This document shows positions 21,520 through 34,192 of a DNA stretch of 64,000 nt, piece by piece. The number at the start of each line of letters is the position of its first letter. The first letter of the stretch is position 1. This stretch comes from Ornithodoros turicata. Taxonomy: Eukaryota; Arthropoda; Arachnida; Ixodida; Argasidae. The stretch is from contig NW_026999355.1 in assembly GCF_037126465.1 (NCBI RefSeq), positions 1,178,001 to 1,242,000 of the forward strand, written 5' to 3'. The notes beneath the pieces are model-generated. The model worked only from the letters and a program-made list of their open reading frames with translations. It was not told the origin of the DNA and ran no database searches. A program made the translations under genes and the position numbers.

Positions 21520-22664
21520 TATAGGAGGGGGGGATGGGCCCAGCGTGACGATCGCATTTACCGCTTAATTCTTGCAGTTACCGGCGTCTATCTAAGCAGC
21601 ATACTTGAATACTATTGATTGTTTTGAAACTATGAGCTTTTCAAGCTATAATTCAAATCTCGTGACGCGGCTTTACCGCTCATGACACACCATATGTAAA
21701 TGCATTAGTGAACGTGAACATTAGTGAATTATTATGCATTAGTAAACGTTCAAGTATTCTGTATTCTAATCTCGCTGTGTGTACAAGGCTGAGTGTGTGG
21801 GCGTATCCAGAATCAGCGGCGGGGGGGGGGGGGGAGTGGGTTTTTGTATCTGCTATTTATATCTATGGGTTTGTACCCCCTCGGGGTATCCCCACCTTGA
21901 CGTGGTGAGGTGACTTCTGTGCATCTGTGAGTTTATTGGCTGAGCCAGCTGCAGTTACACTTGCATGCTACATCAGGGTTACCCTTGCTGGGAAGGCCAT
22001 AGTTGTGAGGCCAGACCAAGTGGGATGCATGAAGCTGTTATTCTGTGGAGTTTGGTCTTTGGTCTGGTGCATTTTTTCCTAGTTGACTTGTATGGGCCAT
22101 GAAAGTAGACAAACATAACGTGCATGCATGCACCTGTGTATAGGTCGGCAATGTATTTACTCTGTACCAACACGGGGCAGCTTTTCTGCATTGTTCATCA
22201 AGCCATGTGGTTCAGCCCAGAGCTGCTGTTGCAGGGATAGAGACCCTCTTACCAAGACAGCACACAGGAAATGGTCATGCAGAGCACTCCATATTGCCCC
22301 AGATATGCAAAATGAAAAACAAGATAGAGCGCAAAAGAGCTGAATAAATCATATGTATGCGGAACGAAACGCGCCGCTTTGTACGAGTTACATGTCGTGT
22401 CACGCTCCTGCAACACATTAAAGCAGCATTACGTTAGCTGTGTACTCTACCGTCACTATATGATCTTTCACTTGCAGCGAACTTAATACAATTCGATTCA
22501 GTTATGTTTAAACCGGCCAACGTTCTCGTGAATTGTCTGTCAACGGACCAGCAGATAGCGACACCATTACTCCGCAAAATTGCTGCTTCGCAGCATAGTG
22601 TATTTCCTGGCGAACAGAACTGAAATATTATCACAACTTGTTAATCAAGAGAGCTTTTATTCAC
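21520..22664. other. No gene recognised; poly-G tract and LINE-tail-like motif
   Basis: A run of G lies at about 21816-21833. The motif cccaccttgacgtggtgagg at about 21890 resembles 3' ends of some RTE-type LINEs. No coding sequence is recognised. Confidence 0.3.
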
Positions 22665-23171
22665 CAGTGATGGCCACTAACTACTTCTATAGTAGTTTAA
22701 CTGTAACTACTAACTACTTTGCAATGCAGTAGTTTAACTAGTAGTTCAACTACTTTTCAGTGGAGGTAGTTAAAACTACTTCTTTAACTACATCTATAAC
22801 TACTTAACGTTGTCCATCAACACCAATCCCATTCTATAGTGTTCTTGGACACCTAAATATGAATCACCAGCAGTGATAAAAAGTGAGGATTTAGTACACA
22901 TGCACGGCACAATTGCTCTGCACTTCCGTTCTCATCAAACATGTAGCTCAAGGTAAAAGTCGGAAGCACAATCGTGCCGTAAAGCTTGCGGAAAAATCGG
23001 AAGTAGTTGGCGCCTGCAGTAACCTAACTACTGTAGTTAACTACTCGAAATAGTAGTTTAACTAGTAGTTGCCACTACATTTCTGCAAGTAGTTGATAAC
23101 TACTTTTTAACTACAATCAAGTGGTTTAACTAGTAGTTTAACTACATGTAGTTAGCTACTGGCCATCACTG
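22665..23171. mobile_element. 507-bp hAT-type MITE with exact 8-bp TSD
   Basis: The ends cagtgatggcc and ggccatcactg are flanked by perfect ttattcac duplications (22657-22664 and 23172-23179). The interior is filled with tagttaact-type subterminal repeats like those of the 17833-18830 element, so the two are related. No coding capacity. Confidence 0.85.
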
Positions 23172-23304
23172 TTATTCACAGACACGAAACTTGCAGCTCA
23201 AAATCTGTCCAAACGCGCTCGGAAACGTTCGCAGCCCAGCAGCCACAAGGCGCCGATTCCTAGCGTAGTCCAGCTCCGCAATGGTGGAACATCTGGTTTG
23301 GAGG

Positions 23305-25283
23305 CACGGAGTAGAAGTAAGGAGGCCGATCTCTCCCCGAGCGCTGTTAGGAGAGTTTCGTACCTAATTCATCGAATATTTGTGGCCGTGTGGCGGCGCT
23401 CGCGAACTGACCGAGGCTGGCATCGCGGCCCCTCCCGTAGTTACACCTTGGTTAGCGCTATTTATTCCGGTTACGAAAAAAACCTTCGAAAGAAGAGCTC
23501 AAGGATAGCTTGATGAAGAAACACGTCCATCTTGTGTCCATGCAATTTTCAATTACGCCTTTTGTCTCGAGATGCATTTTATTTAACTCGCAATACCATT
23601 TTCTGTGCGCCTTGTGGGAAAGCCGCCGTTACGGGACTCGCAGAGGTGTGTAGAGTGTAATGTAGAATAGACAAGGGAGCCCCGGCTGTTGAACGGCTGT
23701 GTACAACGGCAGGTTTTCTTATGTTGGTCGCTTTCTTTCTTTTAATGTAGTGTTACAGCATTACTGTTATCCGCAGCAGATATTAAGCCACAGCTCTACG
23801 GGCGCCTTTTACACGCAAAATGTCGACTGAGAAATGCCCGTGATGGAAGGTTGTTCTCAGGCTCCTCTTACAGACATACCCACCATACTTCGTACAGAAA
23901 TGACTCATGAACACAGGTACGGATAACTTTTTGCGTTTCATTTCCATCTGTTTTCATAGATCGTTAGCATTTGCCTGTCACATCAAACGCAATCGTAGTG
24001 TGTCTGTGATTCAATAAAGGGGGAAAGACAGTGCAGTCGTTGCCTCAGTCTCTGACTTTTGCTTTTTCTTTCATCGCAGATTTTATCAGTTCCCAGTCGC
24101 ACTCTGTGATTGTAACTTTGATTGCTTTTGCTGCAGGTTTGTCTTCCTTGCCTTGTCTCCGTGTCGTCCGTTTTCCATCATACATCCGATGTACATCCTC
24201 ATCACCGTGTAATAAGATATGACAGATCTTGTTAGGTCATCCTTGTGTTCACAGCCAAGAGCTGGCACAAGAGTCTGTTCCATGTCGTCAACAATGCAAA
24301 AGAGCATATCCTCATGCATCCTCCCACTCAGTCTCTTCATTATTATATTTTCGAGAAATGTTAGCAGGTTCAACAGCTGGCCTGATGGGAACGTTAACCT
24401 CCCCCTACTCTTTAAAACTAACTCTTAAAGGTATGAAGCAGTTTTTTCTCATAATTTACACAAAATCACGCGTCTGCTGTGCAGCAGACACGGCGCACTG
24501 AACACTGGAGACTTTCGCTTTCTCTGAATTACAGTGGAGATGTGCAATCAGCAAAACAACAGCGGCGTCATATCCTTGAAGTTGGCTTCACACCACAACA
24601 TTCCAATTTAGATTATCATGATAACAAAAGGTATAGAGTTAAACCAAACTCAAAAGACAACTTCATTCGTTTGTAGTGTTTTATCACAGAAGACATTGCC
24701 CTTTAAAGGCTTAAAGTCAGTCAGTACTTCTTAGATGTCACTGGAAAGCATATAAAAAATGCATCGCTTCCAAGTTTTTCAAGAAGTGCTTCTGCTGCGT
24801 TTAAACTGACAGTCTCATGCTAGAAGCTTCGACGGCACTAAAATAAAGACAAGCAATTGGGAAGATCATTTTTCGGCGTTCGTGTTCATCTTTGCGGAAA
24901 CTTTGCTTTCGCTGTCGGTATCCGTTGGAGGTGGCTTCCCCTTCATCACTGCAAGTGCCGTCAAGAAGGCTTTCCCACCAAGCTTGGAAACGAAAGCGTT
25001 GCTTGCTTCCCCGAATCATACATCATACTGTAGGCGCACAATTGACGAATGACAGTTGATACTCCCTCCAGTGAACGTGTTTATTTATCAAACCCAGTTT
25101 TAATCCCAGTATTTGACATGTAATATAAGTTCGCACGAAGCGCATTTTCTAAGGCATAACTCCAGGAGAGGCCTCCGACCCAGCCTCCGGCAGCTCACGA
25201 GCGCCGTCACACGGCCACAAAGATTCGGTGAATTATGTACGAAACTTTCTGGCAGAGTTCGGCCTCCTTACTTCTACTCCGTG
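23305..25283. mobile_element. P-element-like DNA transposon, 1,979 bp, exact 8-bp TSD
   Basis: The left end starts cacggagtagaagtaaggag and the right end is its inverted match. The first 25 bp are perfect and similarity continues imperfectly for about 120 bp. Perfect 8-bp duplications tttggagg flank it (23297-23304 and 25284-25291). P elements start with CA, end with TG and make 8-bp duplications. A transposase C-terminal relic lies inside on the minus strand. Most of the transposase is missing, so the copy is non-autonomous. Confidence 0.8.
24086..24373 (-). pseudogene. P-type (THAP9-like) transposase C-terminal fragment
   Basis: The minus frame contains GRMHEDMLFCIVDDMEQ followed by ALGCEHKDDLTRSVISYYTV and RMYIGC. 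The pattern GC-x-H-x2-DLT-x3-I-x-YY/FY-x3-R is what I know from the C-terminal end of tick P-element transposases. It has no ATG at the fragment start and no upstream catalytic region, so it is a relic of the element that contains it. Confidence 0.6.
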
Positions 25284-25291
25284 TTTGGAGG

Positions 25292-25611
25292 TTTGGAGTA
25301 GACGACGAGTCTCACAAATGACGCACGTCCGACGTAGTATGATGCGACTTCGGCTAGGCTCCTCCGAATTGCCCGCTCTCCCTATAGATGACTCTGCGGA
25401 CAGGAGCGTCTCCGCACCGCTATGACGTCACGCAGTGAAGCGAGTGTATTTCGCCTGCTCCACAGTGCACGAAACGTTGCACGGACGTCGGAGCATTTTT
25501 TGTGGACTCGTGCGCTTTTCGTGCCCAAAGCGCTTTTCCCAATAGAGCCTTTTGTAATGCCAACTGTAGGATGGGACAACCACAAGCTTACCCCACATCA
25601 CGTTTCAAAAA
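25292..25611. other. No gene seen between the P-like element and a LINE
   Basis: Short frames only. The right part (25554-25611, ccaactgtaggatgggacaa) is related to the short insertion at 9.95-10.09 kb. Confidence 0.35.
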
Positions 25612-25921
25612 TAGTACTGCCCTAGATTTGTATTGTTGACTGATTAGATGAGTCACAAAATTAGTGAGCCCATCTTCCTTATCTTTTAGCCTACCACTCC
25701 CTATATCCTTAATTTACTGATTTGCTTTATTTTCCCCAACCAAGTCAACAACTGAGGCCAGTTCTAAAACTCTGCCCCATTGCTTTTGCACTTGAGTGTA
25801 ACGCTGTATCGTGTGCTTCAGAAGAGCGTCAACACTCCTGTGCTTTACAGTTAACTCACCCCAAAATTCCGATAGATCTCCTCCTTGTCTTGCGGCGGTA
25901 GTATATTCTAAATTCATTTAA

Positions 25922-28358
25922 CTAATCTGCCAATTTAAATTTAATAATACCCTCCACTACCCTGAACCCTTTACACTGCCACTGTTTCGAGAAGTTTTTT
26001 GCTCCTAACCTTAGCCGCTCCCTCCCAAGCCAAGTTCGTACGTAGTAGCTGATTATATTTCTCATTCGTTCTTTACCCCAGCAGTCACCACCATGCACCA
26101 CTCTACACCTGTTTACCCAAGCTTGATATGCGATTTCGACTGCTACTAACATGTAAAAATTCTGTTGTCTTTTGGTTACTTTCCCAACATGTATTCCCAT
26201 AGCTTCTTCAAATGTCAAGTTACTTAATCCAAAATATTTCTTAAAACAGGACCACAGGTACACCGGTACCTTGCACTCGAAGACGGCGTGCCTCACCGTT
26301 TCTATTTGACCGCAAAGCTCGCAGTCTCTTCTGCGGCTTTTACCCCACAGATAAAACTTGTCCCTCACTGGTATGACCTCATGCGCAATTTTCCACAGGA
26401 ATGATTTTCTTTTGCCTTCTAACCAGTAACTAAGAATTCTTTTCCAAGCTTCCGCTGTTATTGTAGATGGATATTTCTCTATTTCTTTCCCCCTCAGATC
26501 TCTGTATAATTCAGCGACTGAGCTTCCGCTGTAGTCTTTGCTCTTGTCTAATCTTTTCAATTGCAGCAAAGTGTGCTTCCCTGCTTCATAAATTGCTGGC
26601 TGCCATTCCGACATTGGACTCCTATGATCTATCCCGTGTTGGCGAAAATGTCTTATGTTTATTCCCAGCCAAAATTTTGTCACCTGCTGTGCGATGTCCT
26701 TGCCATCCAACATCCTATATATTCCATGTAAAGCATGTGCTTCTGACAGTTGTTTCAGATCAGCAATCTGTAGGCCCCCAACATCAATAGGCAGCTTCAT
26801 TTTCTCTTGCGCTACCCACTGCGTTTTCCCATCCCATATAAACTGAAAGCAGAGTTTCTCAATTCTACGGCATATTTCAGGAGAAGGGTAAGCGACAGAA
26901 AACAGGTACGCACATCTCGGTATCATAATTCTTTTGACAATCTGCGCTCGAGCTGTAAGTGGCGTCCCGGTTCAACATACTCTTCCTTCAATTTTTCCAA
27001 GTATTTTTCCAACTGCATCCGATTGTTGTGTGAAACCCCGTCCTTATTAAACCTGACTCCGAGGATTTTGGTCTCCTCCACAATACTCAAGCCCAGATCT
27101 TTCCTCGGCTTCTCCTCACCTAAATATATCAATTTTGATTTGTCTCTATTTATTTTCGCCCCGCTCATTGTCCCATATTCTTCCATTACTTCTAGAGCTT
27201 TCTCAACTTCCTTTTCGCCTTGAACTACCATAGTGAGATCATCTGCGTAGGCCACAATGGTTTTACACTGTACTGCCCCAGGTAATCCAACCCCTTTCAC
27301 TGCCTCAGACTGGTTCAGCCCTCGTAATAACCTATCAAAGGCTAACACATACAGCAGGGGAGAAAGGGGGCAACCTTGCCTTACTCCCTTTTGACCTGAA
27401 AGCTCTTTCCCAATTGCCCATTGATAAGTAACCTACTCCTGGCGTTTTCATACATGGCTCCTATTGTGTTTATTATTGGATTTTCCGTCCCAATTCCTGC
27501 TAATGTATCTCTTAAATACGCGTGTTTAAGCCGGTCAAATGCCTTTTCTTGGTCTAAGGTCATGATAATACTCTTTATTCTCCTTCTGCTTGTCCATTCT
27601 ATAACATCTCTTAGCTCCCATATTTTCCTTTGAATTCTTCGACCTTTAACTGCAGCACCCTGTGCTAGTGACACCCATTCTTCCATATTTCCTTGTATTC
27701 GGCCCACGACTGCCCTTGCTAATATTTTATAATCTAAATTTAATAACGTTATGGGTCTCCAGGCGCCCAACTCCTCCTTACGCTGCTGGTCCTTGCACAA
27801 CAGAGTGACCGTTCCTTCCAGGAAGGTTTCTGGAAGTGTACCTTTCTGGAGTGCACCATTAAGCACCTTCACCAAAGAGGGGCCCAGGATGTCCCAATAC
27901 CGTTTGTAGAACTCCGCCGGAAACCCGTCGGGTCCCGGCGACTTCCCATTCTTCAGGCTTCTAACAGCCTGCTGCACCTCCTTGCAGCTAAGTTCTATGC
28001 CTTTTCCTGCCTTTCCCCCGCAGAAGGAATCACCTGCCGTGAGTCCATTCTCAAACATGTTAGCGTAGAACTCTCTTGCCACAATGGCTATTTCACTTTG
28101 CTTGGTGACTCGTCCGCTCTTGGTCATGAGGGCCTCCATGGGCGGTTGCGCTAAAGCCAGATGTTTAGAGAGGAGCCTCCGGGAGCACCAGGCTTCCTTC
28201 TCTAGACTGTCCCTCGCCGCCATATACCTCAACGCCTCCCACCTTTCCTCCCTCAGGAGTGCGAGGTGATCTTTGGCGGAGGTGTAGCTCACACCGGAGA
28301 GTACTCCCACGCCGAACTGTTGCAACCGCCGCAAGTGTTCCTGGAGCTTGTGCGTCAT
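25922..28358 (-). pseudogene. LINE ORF2 reverse transcriptase and C-terminal domain (three frame segments)
   Basis: Segment 1 (27381-28358) has GKSPGPDGFPAEFYK, RPITLLN and LDQEKAFDR. A shift near 27395 leads to RQGCPLSPLLY and AYADDLTMVV (26923-27348). Another shift near 26960 leads to the thumb and C-terminal part (25922-26926) with WKIAHEVIPV and zinc motif CELCGQIETVRHAVFEC. All essential RT motifs are present but in different frames, so the copy is inactive unless the shifts are assembly errors. Confidence 0.85.
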
Positions 28359-29269
28359 TGCACGCTTCTCATGCGCTTTTTTCTTCCCCAGGCCTTAAGG
28401 CACTTTTTTACAGTATTTTTCAGCTTATCCCACCAAATAAAAGTATGGTCACTATCCTTGACCCCTCTCTGGATTATGTGTTTGACTTCTTGGTCAACTT
28501 CTGGGAGGTCGAGCAACTTTATATTCATTCTCCATGGACGTTGGGAACCCGGAAACCCCATTTCTGTCACTTCCAACAAGACACCCCTGTGATCGGAAAT
28601 GTCAATTGTTTCGATAGTTTTAACGTCTTTTACTTTCTGTGCCATTCGACTTGATATATATATTCTGTCGATTCTACTTCCCCCTTTTTTATTGAGGCGG
28701 GTAAAGCCCGTTCCTCCCCCACCTGCTATTGGCCACGAATCTTGTAGCTGGAATTTTTGTATTGCCCACTCCAAGTGTCTAGCACCACTACTGTTGGAAT
28801 GTTTTCCTGATGATGTATCTATAGTATCAGTTACGCAGTTAAAGTCTCCACCAAGTATAAAATTGTGAGCCCCAATAAAATAATACGGAAGTTCATCTTT
28901 ATAGAACTCCTCCGATTCTTTTGCTCTGTTTGGCCCATACACGTTAATTATTCTAAGTACTCCTCCTCCGTGGGCTATATCCACTGTAATTACTCTCCCA
29001 CCGGTGTCTTTTTCGAATTTAAGTACTCTTATGCTCCTTGGTTGTAGGAAAATGATTCCAACCCCTTTTGAGTTGTGCGTTCCATAACTCCAGTACGACT
29101 TTGTGTTAAATATTTTATCGAATTCCATTGCTTCTTGTTGTTTGTGCCAATGCGTCTCTTGAATTAGGATACAGTTAACTCCCAAAAATTTCGATAGTTG
29201 AATTACTTCATTTTGTTTCGGTTTACTTCTAAATCCTCTTGCATTAAATGTTAAGAATTTGAACGTCAT
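28355..29269 (-). pseudogene. LINE ORF2 endonuclease domain
   Basis: Starts MTFKFLTFNARGFRSK at 29269. It shows the EEP catalytic series: LIQETHW, LGGDFNCVTD, SRIDRIYISS and ISDHRGVL. The frame ends in TGA at 28357-28355 after a run of six A, where the linker to RT continues in the next frame. The apparent ATGA overlap with the following frame is a by-product of this indel, not a real gene junction. Confidence 0.85.
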
Positions 29270-29362
29270 AATGGACTGGATTGAAGTGGAGGAAACTGAA
29301 CTGCCTGACCCAGTAATAACTTAACAACTTTGTCTTAAATATCATCCTTCTAGTACTGCCCT

Positions 29363-29858
29363 CGCCTGACAAACCTTTGCACGGAAGGGCTCGCGGGGCC
29401 TTGGAGCATTTCGAGACTGCCAGAGGTGGAGATAGCAGTAGAACAACATTACCGGTGTGAGCAGCAGCAGCGTCAGCCGGAGCAAACCATAACCGAAGCA
29501 GACGACGGAGAAGTCTCCCTCCAAAGTTCCATTCTGCTTTGCGCCGCGTTCTTGTTGGCGCTCATCTCTTTGTAGACTAGTCTATTAAATCGTCGAGTGT
29601 AGTGCAAAGATTTGTACTTCCAATGTGTCGAATGCGGGATAAATATTGGTTATTGGAGTATATTTACACGTAAGGTGTGTCAGCCTAATGTGGCGACATG
29701 CTACACGTGCCGCAGGGTAGGACTCGACCACTTGGGGCTCTTCTGACGTGCTACGTAAATCTCCGACACACAGTGGTGGAAGCAATGTTCACCTCCGTAC
29801 ATTGCTACCGTCCACGGCCGGGATTGAAGCTTTTCTTGTACGGGATCTTGAGCTCGAA
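29363..29858. repeat. Segment duplicated at 60.42-60.87 kb, including a SINE piece
   Basis: Shared landmarks with 60.42-60.87 kb are aacctttgcacg, gatagcagtagaacaacatt, gcagcagcagcgtcagccgg and acacgtaaggtgtgtcagcc. The right part (from about 29690) is SINE-like and leads straight into the 230-bp array. No gene is seen in either copy. Confidence 0.7.
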
Positions 29859-32800
29859 GCTGGTGGTGGTGGCGGTGAAAGGGCTCGCCGTTGTCGGCGT
29901 AGCAGAGGTGGGCAAACTTCACGACTAATGTCCTTGGAGAATGTGCGTCCTGGGCCGACTGCGAAGGTAACTGGGCTCACATATGTCTGAGAGCGTCTGA
30001 CAAAAACCCAGGAAAAACCCAAGACCGCACCGGGATTCGAACGTTCTGGGTCTCGACGTGACATGGCCGCTTACGATTCAGCCACGCGAGCTGGTGGTGG
30101 TGGCGTTGAAAGGGCTCGCTGTTGTCGGCGTACCAGAGGTGGGCAACGTCACGACTAATGTCCCTGGAGAATGTGCGTCCTGGGCCGACTGCTAAGGTAA
30201 TTGGGCTCACATATGTCTGAGAGCGTCTGACAAAAACCCAGGAAAAACCCAAGACCGCACCGGGATTCGAACGTTCTGGGTCTCGACGTGACATGGCCGC
30301 TTACCATTAAGCCACGCGAGCTGGTGGTGGTGGCGGTGAAAGGGCTCGCCGTTGTCGGCGTAGCAGAGGTGGGCAACGTCACGACTAATGTCCTTGGAGA
30401 ATGTGCGTCCTGGGCCGACTGCTAAGGTAACTGGGCTCACATATGTCTGAGAGCGTCTGACAAAAACCCAGGAAAAACCCCAGACCGCACCGGGATTCGA
30501 ACGTTCTGGGTCTCGACGTGACATGGCCGCTTACCATTCAGCCACGCGAGCTGGTGGTGGTGGCGGTGAAAGGGCTCGCCGTTGTCTGCGTAGCAGAGGT
30601 GGGCAACGTCACGACTAATGTCCTTGGAGAATGTGCGTCCTGGGCCGACTGCTAAGGTAACTGGGCTCACATATGTCTGAGAGCGTCTGACAAAAACCCA
30701 GGAAAAACCCAAGACCGCACCGGGATTCGAACGTTCTGGGTCTCGACGTGACATGGCCGCTTACGATTCAGCCACGCGAGCTGGTGGTGGTGGCGGTGAA
30801 AGGGCTCGCTGTTGTCGGCGTAGCAGAGGTGGGCAACGTCACGACTAATGTCCTTGGAGAATGTGCGTCCTGGGCCGACTGCTAAGGTAACTGGGCTCAC
30901 ATATGTCTGAGAGCGTCTGACAAAAACCCAGGAAAAACTCAAGACCGCACCGGGATTCGAACGTTCTGGGTCTCGACGTGACATGGCCGCTTACCATTCA
31001 GCCACGCGAGCTGGTGGTGGTGGCGGTGAAAGGGCTCGCCGTTGTCTGCGTAGCAGAGGTGGGCAACGTCACGACTAATGTCCTTGGAGAATGTGCGTCC
31101 TGGGCCGACTGCTAAGGTAACTGGGCTCACATATGTCTGAGAGCGTCTGACAAAAAACCAGGAAAAACCCAAGACCGCACCGGGATTGGAACGTTCTGGG
31201 TCTCGACGTGACATGGCCGCTTACCATTCAGCCGCGCGAGCTGGTGGTGGTGGCGGCGAAAGGGCTCGCCGTTGTCTGCGTAGCAGAGGTGGGCAACGTC
31301 ACGACTAATGTCCTTGGAGAATGTGCGTCCTGGGCCGACTGCTAAGGTAACTGGGCTCACATATGTCTGAGAGCGTCTGACAAAAACCCAGGAAAAACCC
31401 AAGACCGCACCGGGATTCGAACGTTCTGGGTCTCGACGTGACATGGCCGCTTACGATTCAGCCACGCGAGCTGGTGGTGGTGGCGGTGAAAGGGCTCGCC
31501 GTTGTCTGCGTAGCAGAGGTGGGCAACGTCACGACTAATGTCCTTGGAGAATGTGCGTCCTGGGCCGACTGCTAAGGTAACTGGGCTCACATATGTCTGA
31601 GAGCGTCTGACAAAAACCCAGGAAAAACCCAAGACCGCACCGGGATTCGAACGTTCTGGGTCTCGACGTGACATGGCCGCTTACGATTCAGCCACGCGAG
31701 CTGGTGGTGGTGGCGGTGAAAGGGCTCGCTGTTGTCGGCGTAGCAGAGGTGGGCAACGTCACGACTAATGTCCTTGGAGAATGTGCGTCCTGGGCCGACT
31801 GCTAAGGTAACTGGGCTCACATATGTCTGAGAGCGTCTGACAAAAACCCAGGAAAAACTCAAGACCGCACCGGGATTCGAACGTTCTGGGTCTCGACGTG
31901 ACATGGCCGCTTACGATTCAGCCACGCGAGCTGGTGGTGGTGGCGGTGAAAGGGCTCGCTGTTGTCGGCGTAGCAAAGGTGGGCAACGTCACGACTAATG
32001 TCCTTGGAGAATGTGCGTCCTGGGCCGACTGCTAAGGTAACTGGGCTCACATATGTCTGAGAGCGTCTGACAAAAACCCAGGAAAAACCCAAGACCGCAC
32101 CGGGATTCGAACGTTCTGGGTCTCGACGTGACATGGCCGCTTACGATTCAGCCACGCGAGCTGGTGGTGGTGGCGGTGAAAGGGCTCGCTGTTGTCGGCG
32201 TAGCAAAGGTGGGCAACGTCACGACTAATGTCCTTGGAGAATGTGCGTCCTGGGCCGACTGCTAAGGTAACTGGGCTCACATATGTCTGAGAGCGTCTGA
32301 CAAAAACCCAGGAAAAACCCAAGACCGCACCGGGAATCGAACGTTCTGGGTCTCGACGTGACGTGGCCGCTTACCATTCAGCCACGCGAGCTGGTGGTGG
32401 TGGCGCTGAAAGGGCTCGCCGTTGTCGGCGTAGCCAGTGCCGTGTATGCCAAAGGGAGTCTGGCCATTAATGGGACCTGCGTATACCTGAGGCTCCACCT
32501 ACTTTTTGAGGTGTCTAGCCAATCACGGGTCGAAATACAGTTGTCTGTTGTTACATCCATCCAGTACTTATACCTCACCCTTATTTACTGGGCGCTACCA
32601 TTTTGGAGAAAATTGATGGATTTCGATTGAAACGGATATCACTGGTGACAGACCAAAACGACGGATTTTGCGCCCACTTTTATCAACGCCATCTGCACGG
32701 AGAGAGGCATGTTGGGAAGGCTCAGAATTGCAGAAATGGTTGCTGGCTGAAGTGATTGGCCAGGATGGCGGTACAACCGCTTCTTCGTAGCAGACGACAG

Positions 32801-34192
32801 CCGGTATGAAGTTTTATATCACGTAATGTAAGTACATTGAATCAAAAAGGAGCAAAGGTGTATGTATAAATAAAATGCAATTATATAATGCAAAATCCTA
32901 CGTATAAGGGTCGTCCTTCTTGCTATTTTCCTGGTATCACGATCTTAACTAGGCGTAACGTTAGCGACGAAACATCCCATTTTCACGTAAATAATGATGG
33001 CGGAGCGAAAGTTGAAGCTGATTTTGCACATGCGTACATGAGGATATATACTTACAGTATGAAATTAAAGTAGTCTGCGAAAATTTTTTGTCACGAAATC
33101 TTCGCTTCGCCGTTCCAAGCACCATCCTCCATCTTGGAGAAAATTTGGTGTCATTGCAGCTCCCATGGAAAACGGTAACCAATGAAATGCGCCTAAGTTT
33201 GATTGACAGGTCGAGCCTCTTTTTTAGGCTCCTCCTAATGGCCAGACTCCCTTTGGCATACACGGCACTGGGCGTAGCAGAGGTGGGCAACGTCACGACT
33301 AATGTCCTTGGAGAATGTGCGTCCTGGGGCGACTGCTAAGGTAACTGGGCTCACATATGTCTGACAGCGTCTGACAAAAACCCAGGAAAAACCCTAGACC
33401 GCACCGGGATTCGAACGTTCTGGGTCTCGACGTGACATGGCCGCTTACCATTCAGCCACGCGAGCTGGTGGTGATGGCGGTGAAAGGGCTCGCCGTTGTC
33501 TGCGTAGCAGAGGTGGGCAACGTCACGACTAATGTCCTTGGGGAATGTGCGTCCTGGGCCGACTTCTAAGAGAACTGGGCTGACATATGTCTGAGAGCGT
33601 CTGAGAAAAACCAGGAAAAACCCAAGACCGCACCGAGATTCGAACGTTCTGGGTCTCGACGTGATATGGCCGCTTACCATTCAGCCACGCGAGCTGGTGG
33701 TGGTGGCGGTGAAAGGGCTCGCAGTTGTCGGCGTAGCGGAGGTGGGCAACGTCACGACTAATGTCCTTGGAGAATGTGCGTCCTGGGCCGACTGCTACGG
33801 TAACTGGGCTCACATATGTCTGAGAGCGTCTGACAAAAACCCAGGAAAAACCCAAGACCGCACCGGGATTCGAACGTTCTGGGTCTCGACGTGACATGGC
33901 CGCTTGCCATTCAACCACGCGAGCTGGTGATGGTGGCGGTGAAAGGACTCGCTGTTGTCGGCGTCGCAGAGGTGGGCAACGTCACGACTTAGGACCTTGG
34001 GGAATGTGCGTCCTAGGCCGGCTTCTAAGGGAACTGTGCCGACATATATCTGCGAGCGTCCGAGGGAAACACAGGAAAAACCCCAGCCCCAAACAAAAGC
34101 CACAAAAAGCACATTCGGCACCGGGATTGGAACCCGGGTAACCCCCAGTCTCGGCGTGATATGGCCAACACGCTAACCACTGAGCCACGCAA
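29859..34192 (-). repeat. Tandem array of a 230-bp tRNA-derived SINE monomer
   Basis: Monomers start at 29859, 30090, 30320, 30550, 30780, 31010, 31240, 31470, 31700, 31930, 32160 and 32390. After the hAT-type insert they resume at 33464, 33693 and 33923; the last unit is divergent and longer. Read on the minus strand, each unit has a tRNA-like head with A box tggctgaatgg and B box gttcgaatccc, then a tail ending gccaccaccag. Units are nearly identical. Repeated 91-105 codon frames are by-products. A head-to-tail array of a Pol III SINE is unusual; ordinary retroposition would give dispersed copies with duplications. Confidence 0.92.
32435..33270. mobile_element. 836-bp hAT-type transposon inserted in the SINE array
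   Basis: Inverted ends of about 35 bp begin cagtgccgtgtatgccaaag and match perfectly. Perfect 8-bp duplications ggcgtagc lie at 32427-32434 and 33271-33278. Removing 844 bp (element plus one duplication) restores the 230-bp spacing exactly (32390 to 33464). No transposase is encoded, so it is non-autonomous. Confidence 0.9.

Larger units (their letters stand above)
25624..29350 (-). mobile_element. 5'-truncated LINE with a perfect 12-bp target-site duplication
   Basis: Flanking duplications tagtactgccct lie at 25612-25623 and 29351-29362. The 3,727-bp body carries the endonuclease and RT of ORF2 on the minus strand, but no ORF1, so it is 5'-truncated as usual for target-primed reverse transcription. 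Three frameshifts break ORF2 (about 28370, 27395 and 26960). The YADD and GKSPGPDG motifs and domain order suggest an L1/Tx1-like clade. Confidence 0.88.

Noticed and set aside
28355..28358. Operon-like ATGA stop/start overlap between two genes
   Set aside because: It results from a frameshift in one LINE ORF2; endonuclease and RT belong to one protein.
29789..34121. Repeated 91-129 codon minus frames (MSRRDPERSNPG type)
   Set aside because: They lie in tRNA-derived SINE monomers and read through the tRNA-like head, so they are not proteins.
29859..34192. CRISPR-like array
   Set aside because: Units are contiguous 230-bp repeats with Pol III boxes, without short repeats or unique spacers, in a eukaryotic genome.
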